Shown here: positions 1-5,169 of the stretch, piece after piece | How the letters are laid out: each line of letters starts with the position of its first letter | Numbering within the stretch: the first letter of the stretch is position 1 | Origin: Candidatus Nitrosopolaris rasttigaisensis | GTDB taxonomy: Archaea > Thermoproteota > Nitrososphaeria > Nitrososphaerales > Nitrososphaeraceae | DNA length: 6,419 bases | Direction of reading: 5' to 3' | Assembly (NCBI GenBank): GCA_933226995.1 | Contig: CAKOFP010000039.1 | Coordinates: 1-6,419, forward strand | Program-made: the position numbers and the translations under genes | Notes under the pieces: generated by a model | The model's database searches: none | The model's input: the letters and a program-made list of their open reading frames with translations, nothing else | Told to the model about the DNA's origin: nothing

Positions 1-190
1 CTACAATTATACCTAAACTAGATGCAATAGCTGCTGTTATATTTAGAATCAAAAAAGTATAAGAAGCTTTATTGTGTGAATCTGAGAAAATTATTATAGA
101 ATTCGCAACAATGACTGCAACAACAATTGCAGAAATGAAATATCCAAGTGTTTTCCGTCCATGTATTGGCTTTTCTGTTGACAGATCAAA
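1..190 (-). CDS. N-terminal fragment of a multi-pass membrane protein, cut by the left edge
   Basis: The frame is open from just after a TGA at 193-191 to the window edge. It reads FDLSTEKPIHGRKTLGYF, followed by two hydrophobic segments, roughly ISAIVVAVIVANSIIIF and TFLILNITAAIASSLGIIV, separated by a short polar loop (SDSHNKAS). This suits the first two helices of a multi-pass inner-membrane protein; it vaguely resembles a multi-copy membrane family of ammonia-oxidising archaea, but I cannot name it. No ATG, GTG or TTG lies in frame near the N-terminus. An ATG at 194-192 sits one base out of frame, and removing one T from the TTT at 190-188 would give a start reading M-I-D-L-S-T-E-K. A TATA-like box lies where a leaderless transcript would begin at that ATG. 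The true start, and whether the gene is intact, are therefore uncertain. Confidence 0.5.
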
Positions 191-212
191 TCATTTTGAG
201 ATAATCTTTTTA

Positions 213-222
213 ATGTATAAAC
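213..222 (-). promoter_or_regulatory. TATA-like box of the left-edge membrane protein gene
   Basis: Read on the minus strand the sequence is TTTATACATT. Its centre is about 25 bases before the ATG at 194-192, the usual archaeal TATA-to-start distance. It therefore predicts a nearly leaderless transcript beginning at that ATG. The assignment rests on spacing and composition only. Confidence 0.4.
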
Positions 223-408
223 GTTTTCCTCACGAATCTTATTCCTAGTCAACAAGAATCAATCTTTTGGATACATAGGATTGCCACGCCACCTATGAGT
301 CTAATCTAACATCCCAGATACAATATTCCTCAACCTGACAATAACTAACCTTGGATGCAGTTCAACCATCAAACTTCAAATACAAGTATCAGATTACTAA
401 TACCGCAC

Positions 409-487
409 CACTTGTTGCAAAGTAGGATACGGCGCCGGATGGGATGTTGCGCGCGCCGGATGGTTTGGTTAACAACGCCAACAAGTG
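409..487. repeat. 9-bp inverted repeat enclosing the GC-rich island
   Basis: CACTTGTTG at 409-417 is the exact reverse complement of CAACAAGTG at 479-487. The 61-base interval contains both GCGCCGGATGG copies. The arms could close a long stem around the GC-rich inner hairpin, which would suit a structured transcript, though a 9-bp pair at this distance may be chance. Confidence 0.4.
432..463. repeat. GC-rich 11-bp direct repeat, 21-bp period
   Basis: GCGCCGGATGG occurs at 432-442 and again exactly at 453-463. Start to start is 21 bases, two turns of B-DNA, so both copies face the same side of the helix. The island is strikingly GC-rich in an AT-rich spacer. GGCGC at 431-435 can also pair with GCGCC at 453-457. 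It could be a protein-binding site, part of a structured RNA or a remnant of foreign sequence; nothing decides between these. Confidence 0.6.
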
Positions 488-611
488 TGGCTAAAACAAT
501 CAGAAAAGTAATCTAGACTGAGTAGTAGTAGGTCTGAAACACTTACTAATGACCCCCCTGATTGAGAAGTACTTGTTCACTAGAGCAAATAGGCGATAAA
601 AGTAGTAAAAT

Positions 612-676
612 ATCTCGTGCTAATGCAGCTGATTTTATGTTCACCTGCTTATGGATAATCAATACTTACACGAGAT
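612..676. repeat. 8-bp inverted repeat in the spacer downstream of the SDR gene
   Basis: ATCTCGTG at 612-619 pairs exactly with CACGAGAT at 669-676. A short inner pair, GCAG with CTGC, lies within the interval. It might be a stem-loop of an unannotated RNA or a chance match; no T-run follows either arm. Confidence 0.25.
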
Positions 677-831
677 GGCAGTTGTTACAGGTTAATAATT
701 TCTGAAGGTGTATTCCTCAAGTGACTATGGGGTTAACATAATCTATTGCCATACAGCGTATTGTTTGTTGTAAATCAAAATAACGTCTTGGCACCGTCTA
801 CTGCTAATATTATAAACAATTGAAAATAACT

Positions 832-1674
832 CTACTTCATAAGATTTTGCTTCATCATTTTATAAAACTCTTCATCAGACATGTTTCTTTTACCTTCCAT
901 CCAGGTTTCTATATCCTTTCCAGCTAAATACCTGAGACTAGGATTTTCACTTGTAACAGCTTTGAGCACTACTTTTGCTACAAGGTCAGGAGAAGACCCA
1001 TTTTCCATCATATGCTCAAAGCTTGAGGCTATTTTTTGCATTAACTGCGAATATGGAGAATTAGGATCTTGAGATTTCTTGGCAACAACCATAGCATTAG
1101 CAAAGTTTGTTCTAATTACTCCAGGTTCTACCAAGACTACTTTTATTCCAAATTGCTCCAATTCGTAGGCCATAGATTCACTCAATCCTTCAACTGCGAA
1201 TTTTGTACTAATATAAGCAGAGCCTCCCGGGTAACCTAACCTGCCTGCACCCGAACTCATGTTTACGATTATCCCGAATTGTTGCTTCCTCATAATGGGA
1301 AGAATTGCTTGAGTGGTTCTTATTACTCCGAATAGGTTGGTTTCAAACTGTGCCTTTATCTCATCAATTGTAAGATCCTCAAACGCTCCATTAAGTGCAT
1401 AGCCCGCATTATTCACCAATACGTCTATTCGCCCCACTTCAGAAAATATTGCTTGTACTGCGTTTTTGATAGATATATCATCGGTAACATCAAGCTGATT
1501 TATATGAATAGGCAAGTTTTCTTTCGTCGCAACCGATTTTATGTTCTCACTTTTATTCAGATTACGCATTGTAGCGTACGTCCGAAATCCGCTTCTTGCT
1601 AATGCTAACGATGTCTCAAGGCCTATTCCGCTTGAGGTGCCTGTAACTACAGCAACTTTTTGATTAGATGTCAT
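832..1674 (-). CDS. Classical short-chain dehydrogenase/reductase (17-beta-HSD-like subgroup)
   Basis: This complete 280-residue protein is an NAD(P)(H)-dependent oxidoreductase with a Rossmann fold, probably cytosolic since no signal peptide or membrane segment is seen. The glycine-rich cofactor motif TGTSSGIG lies at residues 11-18, LDVTD at 61-65 (adenine-ring contact), NNAG at 88-91, and the catalytic set is Asn113, Ser141, Tyr154 and Lys158 (YxxxK). PGVIRT at 184-189 follows the active site as in classical SDRs. Arg37 after the second strand suggests NADP(H) preference. Length and motif order fit the classical family, and the sequence style resembles the 17-beta-hydroxysteroid-dehydrogenase-like subgroup, but the substrate cannot be told. 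The ATG at 1674 leaves only five residues before the first beta strand, so it is the natural start. It ends in TAG and stands alone between long spacers. Confidence 0.95.
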   Translation of the reverse strand: MTSNQKVAVVTGTSSGIGLETSLALARSGFRTYATMRNLNKSENIKSVATKENLPIHINQLDVTDDISIKNAVQAIFSEVGRIDVLVNNAGYALNGAFEDLTIDEIKAQFETNLFGVIRTTQAILPIMRKQQFGIIVNMSSGAGRLGYPGGSAYISTKFAVEGLSESMAYELEQFGIKVVLVEPGVIRTNFANAMVVAKKSQDPNSPYSQLMQKIASSFEHMMENGSSPDLVAKVVLKAVTSENPSLRYLAGKDIETWMEGKRNMSDEEFYKMMKQNLMK

Positions 1675-1699
1675 CTTATTTTCTCTTTAATATTTAGCA

Positions 1700-1707
1700 A
1701 TACATAA
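1700..1707 (-). promoter_or_regulatory. Possible TATA box of the SDR gene
   Basis: The minus strand reads TTATGTAT about 30 bases before the ATG at 1674, which would give a transcript with almost no leader. A second AT-rich candidate (CTAAATATTAAA, 1686-1697) lies too close to the start to serve the same codon. No strong Shine-Dalgarno sequence is present, only AGAGA about 12 bases upstream. Confidence 0.35.
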
Positions 1708-1749
1708 GACTACCTCTCACAATATGTAACAAATCAATAATACTGTTGA

Positions 1750-1776
1750 TACTTTTGTAGAAATGACGACAAAGTA
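1750..1776. repeat. Imperfect inverted repeat upstream of the SDR promoter
   Basis: TACTTTTGT at 1750-1758 pairs with ACAAAGTA at 1769-1776 apart from one extra T, across a 10-base spacer. It lies some 45 bases upstream of the putative SDR TATA box, so it could be a regulator site, but the match is short and AT-rich. Confidence 0.3.
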
Positions 1777-1838
1777 GTATTAGTTAAAATTGGAAAACTG
1801 CTCTAAACAGTAAAGTAGTCACTCTGGTTGGGATAATT

Positions 1839-2060
1839 ATGGTTACCCGAAAAGCTAGTTTTTCTCGCACACATGTCAATCATGGTAAATCATACGGGAA
1901 CGTCTTATTAGTACTCGTCCAAGAGAACTGGAGAAAAGTATTCTGCATTCAAGAAAGGTAGAAGTTAAGCATGCAATATCTTGGGGTGCTGGGTATTATT
2001 GTTGTCGTAAAGGATAATGGAAGAAAAATTAATGTAGTTTACAATAAGTCATATCAATGA
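1839..2060 (+). pseudogene. Possible remnant of a small gene, broken by an in-frame TAG
   Basis: An ATG at 1839 opens 40 codons (beginning MVTRKASFSRTHVNHGKSYG) to a TAG at 1959-1961. The same frame then continues three codons later with another ATG at 1971 for 29 codons (beginning MQYLGVLGIIVVVKDNG) to TGA at 2058. One stop in about 73 codons of AT-rich spacer is somewhat unusual, and the second half has a hydrophobic start followed by a charged part. AGGTAG lies upstream of the second ATG. No family is recognised, and TAG is the normal stop of other genes here, so recoding is unlikely. It may be a decayed gene or chance. Confidence 0.2.
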
Positions 2061-2137
2061 TCCTCAAAGGCAAGTAGGACAGTGTTTGTAATCAATGGAT
2101 ACGCAGCGCAAAGGATCAATATCTGGAATATCGCCAA

Positions 2138-2383
2138 TTGTTTTGTGTTTCGCATCTTTTTGTGTTAGGATACAAAATAGGAAGTAAACTCACTTCGATC
2201 TCACCCATAGTAGTGAGAGCAGTGATCGCAACATTCTGGCAAGTAGTACCAGTAATGGGTTTATTCTTGTTCTCCTATATTGTGCTTCGAAGTATTTATC
2301 TACAGATTGTCCTGGGCGCTATAATAATGGGACTAGTTGTACGGAGACTGTTTCAAGAAAAAAAGACACAACACCTACAATAG
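2138..2383 (+). CDS. Small membrane protein of unknown function, likely frameshifted near its start
   Basis: The 81-residue frame from a TTG at 2138 has hydrophobic segments at about residues 22-50 and 48-70 (including SPIVVRAVIATFWQVVPVM and LYLQ-type flanks) and ends in a charged tail, RRLFQEKKTQHLQ. It looks like a two-helix membrane protein whose C-terminus is cytoplasmic by the positive-inside rule. The start is doubtful: an ATG at 2095 in another frame gives MDTQRKGSISGISPIVLCF, a better N-terminus with a further hydrophobic segment. Deleting one T from the run at 2157-2161 joins the two frames into about 95 residues with three helices. Either the sequence has a base too many, the gene is decaying, or only the shorter frame is used. 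It ends in TAG. No family is recognised. Confidence 0.5.
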   Translation: MFCVSHLFVLGYKIGSKLTSISPIVVRAVIATFWQVVPVMGLFLFSYIVLRSIYLQIVLGAIIMGLVVRRLFQEKKTQHLQ

Positions 2384-2586
2384 GAGAGTACCAAACTAGA
2401 TGACGAACATAAAAAATGCAAGAGATGATGGATCCTATAAGCGGAAGTAGGAAATATTGTAGCTACTGATGAAGAGTAATTCATAATCTCGGTAATTGCT
2501 CTATCAGATTGATGTTGGGATTGGTTGATACCCAATAAACTTTTATTCCAACGAGATAAATTGACGTAGTACTTAAGCCTAGGCGC
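2384..2586. other. Spacer before the coiled-coil/phosphatase cluster
   Basis: No gene of useful length is seen. The stretch contains only the weak hairpin at 2515-2535 and leads into the palindrome and promoter of the next gene. Confidence 0.5.
2515..2545 (+). terminator. Weak hairpin with following T-rich stretch
   Basis: TTGGG at 2515-2519 pairs with CCCAA at 2531-2535, followed by TAAACTTTTATT. It could end transcripts from the small membrane protein gene, although it lies about 130 bases beyond its stop. The short stem makes this tentative. Confidence 0.25.
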
Positions 2587-2606
2587 TATAGTCTATATAG
2601 ACTATA
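2587..2606. promoter_or_regulatory. Perfect 20-bp palindrome, candidate operator of the phosphatase cluster
   Basis: TATAGTCTATATAGACTATA is identical to its own reverse complement over all 20 bases. It lies directly upstream of the TATA box at 2611-2618, at or just beyond the position of the TFB recognition element. A dimeric regulator bound here could either block TFB/TBP or activate. The half-site TAGACTAT recurs at 3039-3046, in the gap before the phosphatase gene, and at 5239-5246. Confidence 0.55.
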
Positions 2607-2610
2607 ACTA

Positions 2611-2618
2611 TTATATAG
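2611..2618 (+). promoter_or_regulatory. TATA box of the coiled-coil/phosphatase/zinc-ribbon cluster
   Basis: TTATATAG is centred about 27 bases before the ATG at 2641, predicting a leaderless mRNA starting at or beside that codon. A second AT-rich element, TTTTATATA at 2624-2632, would put the start inside the gene and is the poorer candidate. No Shine-Dalgarno sequence precedes the ATG, in keeping with leaderless translation. Confidence 0.5.
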
Positions 2619-2640
2619 TGGTGTTTTATATATTTTGTTC

Positions 2641-3033
2641 ATGTCAAAAACTACATCTGGGACTGCGCTGCCTGCCGGACCCAATGATGAACAACAGAAT
2701 TTACCACCATCACAAGAGCAGACAGAATCTAAACTCCCAAGAACTGAATTAACATTAATAAAAAAATTACCACAGCAAATTAACGAAATAGTTGAACAAA
2801 ATGCAAGAATAGAACACCAACTAAAGGGTATTAATAAGGACATTAAACAGATCGGCCAGACTTGGGATGATAAATTGGCAGAAAGTGAAGAATCAATCAA
2901 ACAAATACAGTCCCAAATAGAACAGCTACAGACACAAGTAACAAAGATTGGGAATGCTCTCGACAATGCCTTGGCAAATATAAAGTCAAAGAAAAAGGGA
3001 AAGAAGAAAGGTAAGAAAAAAAACAAGAAGTAA
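2641..3033 (+). CDS. Coiled-coil protein with a poly-lysine C-terminal tail
   Basis: This 130-residue soluble protein has three parts. Residues 1-36 are polar, rich in Pro, Gln, Glu and Ser, and probably disordered. Residues about 38-114 show Ile/Leu/Val at heptad-like spacing among many Gln, Glu and Lys, which indicates a long coiled coil. Residues 115-130 (KSKKKGKKKGKKKNKK) hold 12 lysines in 16 positions. A TTG two codons earlier (2635) could also start it, but the ATG at 2641 fits the TATA spacing and is preferred. The gene ends 33 bases before the phosphatase gene on the same strand, so it is likely the first gene of an operon. A basic tail on a coiled coil could contact nucleic acid, polyphosphate, acidic membrane lipids or an acidic partner. 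No named family is recognised. Confidence 0.8.
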   Translation: MSKTTSGTALPAGPNDEQQNLPPSQEQTESKLPRTELTLIKKLPQQINEIVEQNARIEHQLKGINKDIKQIGQTWDDKLAESEESIKQIQSQIEQLQTQVTKIGNALDNALANIKSKKKGKKKGKKKNKK

Positions 3034-3066
3034 CGAGCTAGACTATCAATAGCAGGTGCTGTTTGA

Positions 3067-3639
3067 TTGGATTTATACCTATTAAGACATGGCGACTCAG
3101 GCAAGGGAATGGCTGTAGCTGCTGGTGGGAATACAGGTGACGTACCGCTCACAATAGTTGGCAGAGAAGAGATTGCAATTATAGCTAGATCTGTTAAGGC
3201 ACTAAACCTGAGATTTAGCGCTATTGTAACGAGTCCTCTTAAACGTGCAGTACAGACTGCAAAGATAATTGCCAAGGTTTTAGCTATCGAAGACAGAATA
3301 TCAATTTGGAACGATTTGGTTCCCGAAGGCAATCGATCAAAGCTATATAATAGATTAAACCAATATACAAGAGAATCAAGTATACTGATGATTGGACATG
3401 AGCCATACCTCAGTAATATTATGTATGATATGATATTTCAAAAAAATAGAGTAAACCAACTTGGCCGAATAAATCTGAAGAAAGCTGGATTGGCTAAGAT
3501 AAGAGTAATTTCGTTGACTCCAAATATAAGTGGTGAATTAAGATGGTTACTTACGCCAAGAATCTTGAAGTTATTAGAAAAAGGAAGTTCAAAATCAAAG
3601 TCCTCCGCGTCAAAGAATAAGAAAAAGGAACAGATCTAA
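3067..3639 (+). CDS. sixA: SixA-like phosphohistidine phosphatase (histidine phosphatase superfamily)
   Basis: The 190-residue protein begins with LYLLRHGDSG, the phosphatase signature in which Arg7 and His8 bind phosphate and His8 is the nucleophile. SPLKRAVQTA at 56-65 supplies the second phosphate-binding arginine (Arg60), Glu87 in PEG is a likely acid, and GHEP at 110-113 supplies the second catalytic histidine (His111). WLLTPRIL at 160-167 is typical of SixA-type members. E. coli SixA removes phosphate from histidine on phosphotransfer domains; the target here is unknown, and small-molecule or other phosphoprotein substrates remain possible. Residues 172-188 form a Ser/Lys tail (GSSKSKSSASKNKKK) beyond the usual fold. 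It starts at a TTG; no in-frame ATG is compatible with keeping the RHG motif. It lies 33 bases after the coiled-coil gene and 14 before the zinc-ribbon gene. Confidence 0.88.
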   Translation: MDLYLLRHGDSGKGMAVAAGGNTGDVPLTIVGREEIAIIARSVKALNLRFSAIVTSPLKRAVQTAKIIAKVLAIEDRISIWNDLVPEGNRSKLYNRLNQYTRESSILMIGHEPYLSNIMYDMIFQKNRVNQLGRINLKKAGLAKIRVISLTPNISGELRWLLTPRILKLLEKGSSKSKSSASKNKKKEQI

Positions 3640-3653
3640 GGAATATACAGAAT

Positions 3654-3875
3654 TTGAGAAAGCTCTGTACAAAAATCTGCGCGTTCTACAAAGCTCGCAA
3701 AACGAAGGATTCAGCATGTTATTACAATCAAGGTTTTAAGCGCTGTGTAGAATGCGAGGTATTTTTGAAATTTGGAGGTATGAGATGTCCTTGTTGCGAC
3801 CGCATTCTACGAATAAAACCACATAACAATGTATCTAAAGGAAAATTGCTTCAAGGTCTAAAGTATATCTCTTGA
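3654..3875 (+). CDS. Small Cys-rich zinc-ribbon protein of a thaumarchaeal type
   Basis: This 73-residue basic protein has Cys5 and Cys9 (CTKIC), Cys22, then Cys31-x2-Cys34, ten residues, and Cys45-x2-Cys48 (in CPCC, 45-48). The last four are spaced as a zinc-ribbon metal site; the N-terminal cysteines may form a further half-site. The layout, with KRC-x2-CE, F-x-K, CPCC and a trailing R-x-KP, resembles a family of small proteins that I recall as multi-copy in ammonia-oxidising archaea, whose function is unknown. Nucleic-acid or protein binding is the usual role of such ribbons. The start is a TTG 14 bases after the phosphatase stop; the first in-frame ATG would remove several cysteines, so TTG is favoured. 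It ends in TGA and is probably the last gene of the cluster. Confidence 0.72.
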   Translation: MRKLCTKICAFYKARKTKDSACYYNQGFKRCVECEVFLKFGGMRCPCCDRILRIKPHNNVSKGKLLQGLKYIS

Positions 3876-3991
3876 GAAAATCGGCTTATGATGTCTCGTA
3901 CACTTTCGTCTTAATGACGATACGTTGGTTTGTTCTCTTGAATATGTTTTAGCTCTTCAATCTATTCATTAGCTGGATTATGGATATAACG

Positions 3992-4055
3992 AAAAAATCT
4001 AGGGGTAAACAATTGCTTCGTAATTGAGGATCGACACTCTTGAAATTATTTACCC
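3992..4055 (-). terminator. Hairpin and T-run ending the cupin_5 transcript
   Basis: On the minus strand, GGGTAAA (4055-4049) pairs with TTTACCC (4009-4003), with an inner 5-bp hairpin (arms at 4022-4026 and 4010-4014, CAATT with AATTG). Five bases on, a run of six T appears (3997-3992). The element lies just after the cupin_5 stop and between two convergent genes, so it plausibly ends the minus-strand transcript. No equally good signal follows the zinc-ribbon gene on the plus strand. Confidence 0.45.
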
Positions 4056-4059
4056 AAAT

Positions 4060-4560
4060 TTAGCTTCTGGTGAGCTTTTCAATAATCGATTTGTGTTGAG
4101 GGTACATCTCATGCAGTTCTTTTCTTTTCGCAAGTTCAAAGTCCCGATAATCAAAAGCCGGCGAACATGTGCATCCTACTAGTGTATAAGAAGATTGGTC
4201 ATTAACAGTTGCACCAAACCAAGAGCCGGCTTTTACTAATATCTGGAGACATTCACCATTTTCCAAATTGTTTCCTAACTTGATCGCCGATAAGTCAGCA
4301 TTTCCATCTATTATATACAAGGTAAGCGAGCTACCATCGTAAAAATGCCACATTTCATCACATCCTAGTTTATGAAACGCAGAAAATTGTCCTTGTTTTC
4401 CATCTAGCAAGTAGTATATTGCAGATGAAAGTGAACGATCACCATTCGGTTCTAATTGAATAATCTTGTCAGACCTAGAACTCTCCTTGAAATATCCACC
4501 CTCGTCATGTAATTCAGAAAGATGGAGTTTCTCTATCCAATATTTAGCATTCTTAATCAT
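4060..4560 (-). CDS. Cupin_5 (DUF985) family protein
   Basis: The 166-residue protein spans the whole cupin_5 family layout: an N-terminal WIEKL-x-L segment, H-x-EGGYFKES, SSAIYYLL, FHKLGCDEMWHFYDG, WFGA, YTLVGC-x-CSPAFDYRDFELA, and a C-terminal YPQHKSIIEKLT. Family members adopt a small single-domain cupin barrel; the conserved His, Glu and His around FHK and DEMWHF, with the Tyr and Trp nearby, line the pocket. Biochemical function in the family is poorly defined, with sugar-related or small-ligand binding proposed. The ATG at 4560 begins at the usual family N-terminus. An ATG at 4635 would add 25 mostly hydrophobic residues foreign to the family and is rejected, though the upstream TATA box is closer to it. 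The gene converges on the phosphatase cluster. Confidence 0.88.
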   Translation of the reverse strand: MIKNAKYWIEKLHLSELHDEGGYFKESSRSDKIIQLEPNGDRSLSSAIYYLLDGKQGQFSAFHKLGCDEMWHFYDGSSLTLYIIDGNADLSAIKLGNNLENGECLQILVKAGSWFGATVNDQSSYTLVGCTCSPAFDYRDFELAKRKELHEMYPQHKSIIEKLTRS

Positions 4561-4672
4561 CCTTAGTTTTCTTCCAATAAGCACAAAGATATGGGTTATG
4601 CAATTGTTGACACTCAGGATTACCACATGTAACATACCCTTGTCTTAATGTGGCATTATCGGGAATAAGGTA

Positions 4673-4682
4673 CTATTTTTAT
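4673..4682 (-). promoter_or_regulatory. TATA-like box upstream of the cupin_5 gene
   Basis: The minus strand reads ATAAAAATAG here. A transcript start about 27 bases on would fall near 4650, leaving a leader of roughly 90 bases to the preferred ATG at 4560, or about 15 bases to the ATG at 4635. The distance mismatch is a reason to check the start experimentally. Confidence 0.35.
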
Positions 4683-4691
4683 GCTCGGTCA

Positions 4692-4721
4692 AACATCAAA
4701 TATCATTGATTGTTTGATGTT
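4692..4721. repeat. 9-bp inverted repeat upstream of the cupin_5 promoter
   Basis: AACATCAAA at 4692-4700 and TTTGATGTT at 4713-4721 are exact reverse complements across a 12-base spacer. A third copy, TTTGATGTT, occurs at 4864-4872. The pair sits about 10 bases upstream of the cupin_5 TATA-like box as read on the minus strand, a suitable place for a dimeric regulator. No T-run follows, so a terminator is less likely. Confidence 0.5.
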
Positions 4722-4817
4722 AGCTATATTGTTTGTGGTGATATTGTTAATGACTGTTCTTGTCTTGTGGGACGGATTTGGAATATTGCAACCGGCCAGA
4801 TAATTCATTTAAGGCTC

Positions 4818-4949
4818 ATGGTCACTGAATCCGAAGAATCACTAATAGGTATGATAATAATGGTTTGATGTTTTATCCTAGGAATTTGGGGCCTTCGATT
4901 ATCATCAATCCTAGAAAGCGTAATTTTTCCAAGAATATGCTTATGCTAA
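4818..4949 (+). pseudogene. Possible remnant of a tiny membrane peptide gene, broken by TGA
   Basis: From an ATG at 4818 the frame reads MVTESEESLIGMIIMV to a TGA at 4866-4868. It continues without further stops as CFILGIWGLRLSSILESVIF to a TAA at 4947. Reading through the stop would give about 43 residues with an acidic N-terminus and one hydrophobic helix. The TGA would be TGG in an intact version. This is weak evidence, since one-helix frames arise readily in AT-rich DNA. Confidence 0.15.
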
Positions 4950-5169
4950 ATTGTTGAAACCGATCATTTTTTACGATGTTTACAAATAGATTCTCAGGTG
5001 GTTGCTATCTTTCGCATCGATTTCCGAAATTTTCAGGTGTGGAATAGATAATTTACTTGGATGGCTTACATTTGTATGAATATAAATGAAAATTTAACAG
5101 TTACATCTAGTGGAGGGTTGTTCGCAGGTACAATCTAATTCCTCCTCTCCTAAGCCCATATTGACGCTT

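Larger units (their letters stand above)
191..831. other. Gene-poor spacer between the membrane protein and the SDR gene
   Basis: I see no convincing gene here. The stretch holds the TATA-like box at 213-222, a GC-rich island around 430-463 with an 11-bp direct repeat, a 9-bp inverted repeat enclosing that island (409-417 with 479-487), and an 8-bp inverted repeat at 612-619 and 669-676. A minus-strand frame without a normal start runs from 512 to 369, with a hydrophobic beginning (ITFLIVLATLVGVV) and an Arg-rich part made by the direct repeats. A GTG at 542 in the same frame is separated from it by a TAG at 515-513. I treat that frame as chance. Confidence 0.5.
1675..2094. other. Spacer upstream of the SDR gene
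   Basis: No firm gene is visible in this stretch. It carries the SDR promoter candidates, an imperfect inverted repeat at 1750-1776 and a plus-strand frame at 1839-2060 broken by one TAG. A 10-base motif GAAGTTAAGC at 1961-1970 recalls 5S rRNA, but the surrounding sequence does not fold as 5S. Confidence 0.5.

Noticed and set aside
369..542. Minus-strand hydrophobic and Arg-rich frame over the GC-rich repeats
   Set aside because: It has no ordinary start after the TAG at 515-513, and its Arg-rich part is a by-product of the GC-rich direct repeat.
881..1072. Plus-strand frame of 63 codons
   Set aside because: Antisense to the C-terminal part of the SDR gene, with no family features.
1911..2030. 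Possible 5S rRNA, from GAAGTTAAGC at 1961-1970 and GGGGTGCTGGGTA nearby
   Set aside because: The 5' and 3' ends of a 120-base model do not pair as helix I, and helices II and III cannot be formed. A covariance-model scan would settle it; no hit is expected.
2353..2535. Minus-strand frame of 60 codons
   Set aside because: Low-complexity Ser/Cys-rich translation antisense to the end of the small membrane protein gene and the spacer; no start signal or known pattern.
2586..3332. Long minus-strand open frame of 248 codons
   Set aside because: It lies antisense to the coiled-coil and phosphatase genes, both of which have clear protein features. Its Phe/Leu/Cys/Ser-rich translation is the mirror of their Lys/Gln/Glu codons.
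4561..4635. Upstream ATG at 4635 adding 25 residues to the cupin_5 protein
   Set aside because: The added residues are hydrophobic and unlike the family N-terminus, whereas the ATG at 4560 begins at the usual place. TATA spacing leaves some doubt.
4466..4648. Plus-strand frame of 60 codons
   Set aside because: Antisense to the cupin_5 N-terminal region; no independent support.
4886..4912. tRNA-like TTCGATTA loop
   Set aside because: The flanking bases do not form a T-arm, and no acceptor or anticodon arm can be placed.
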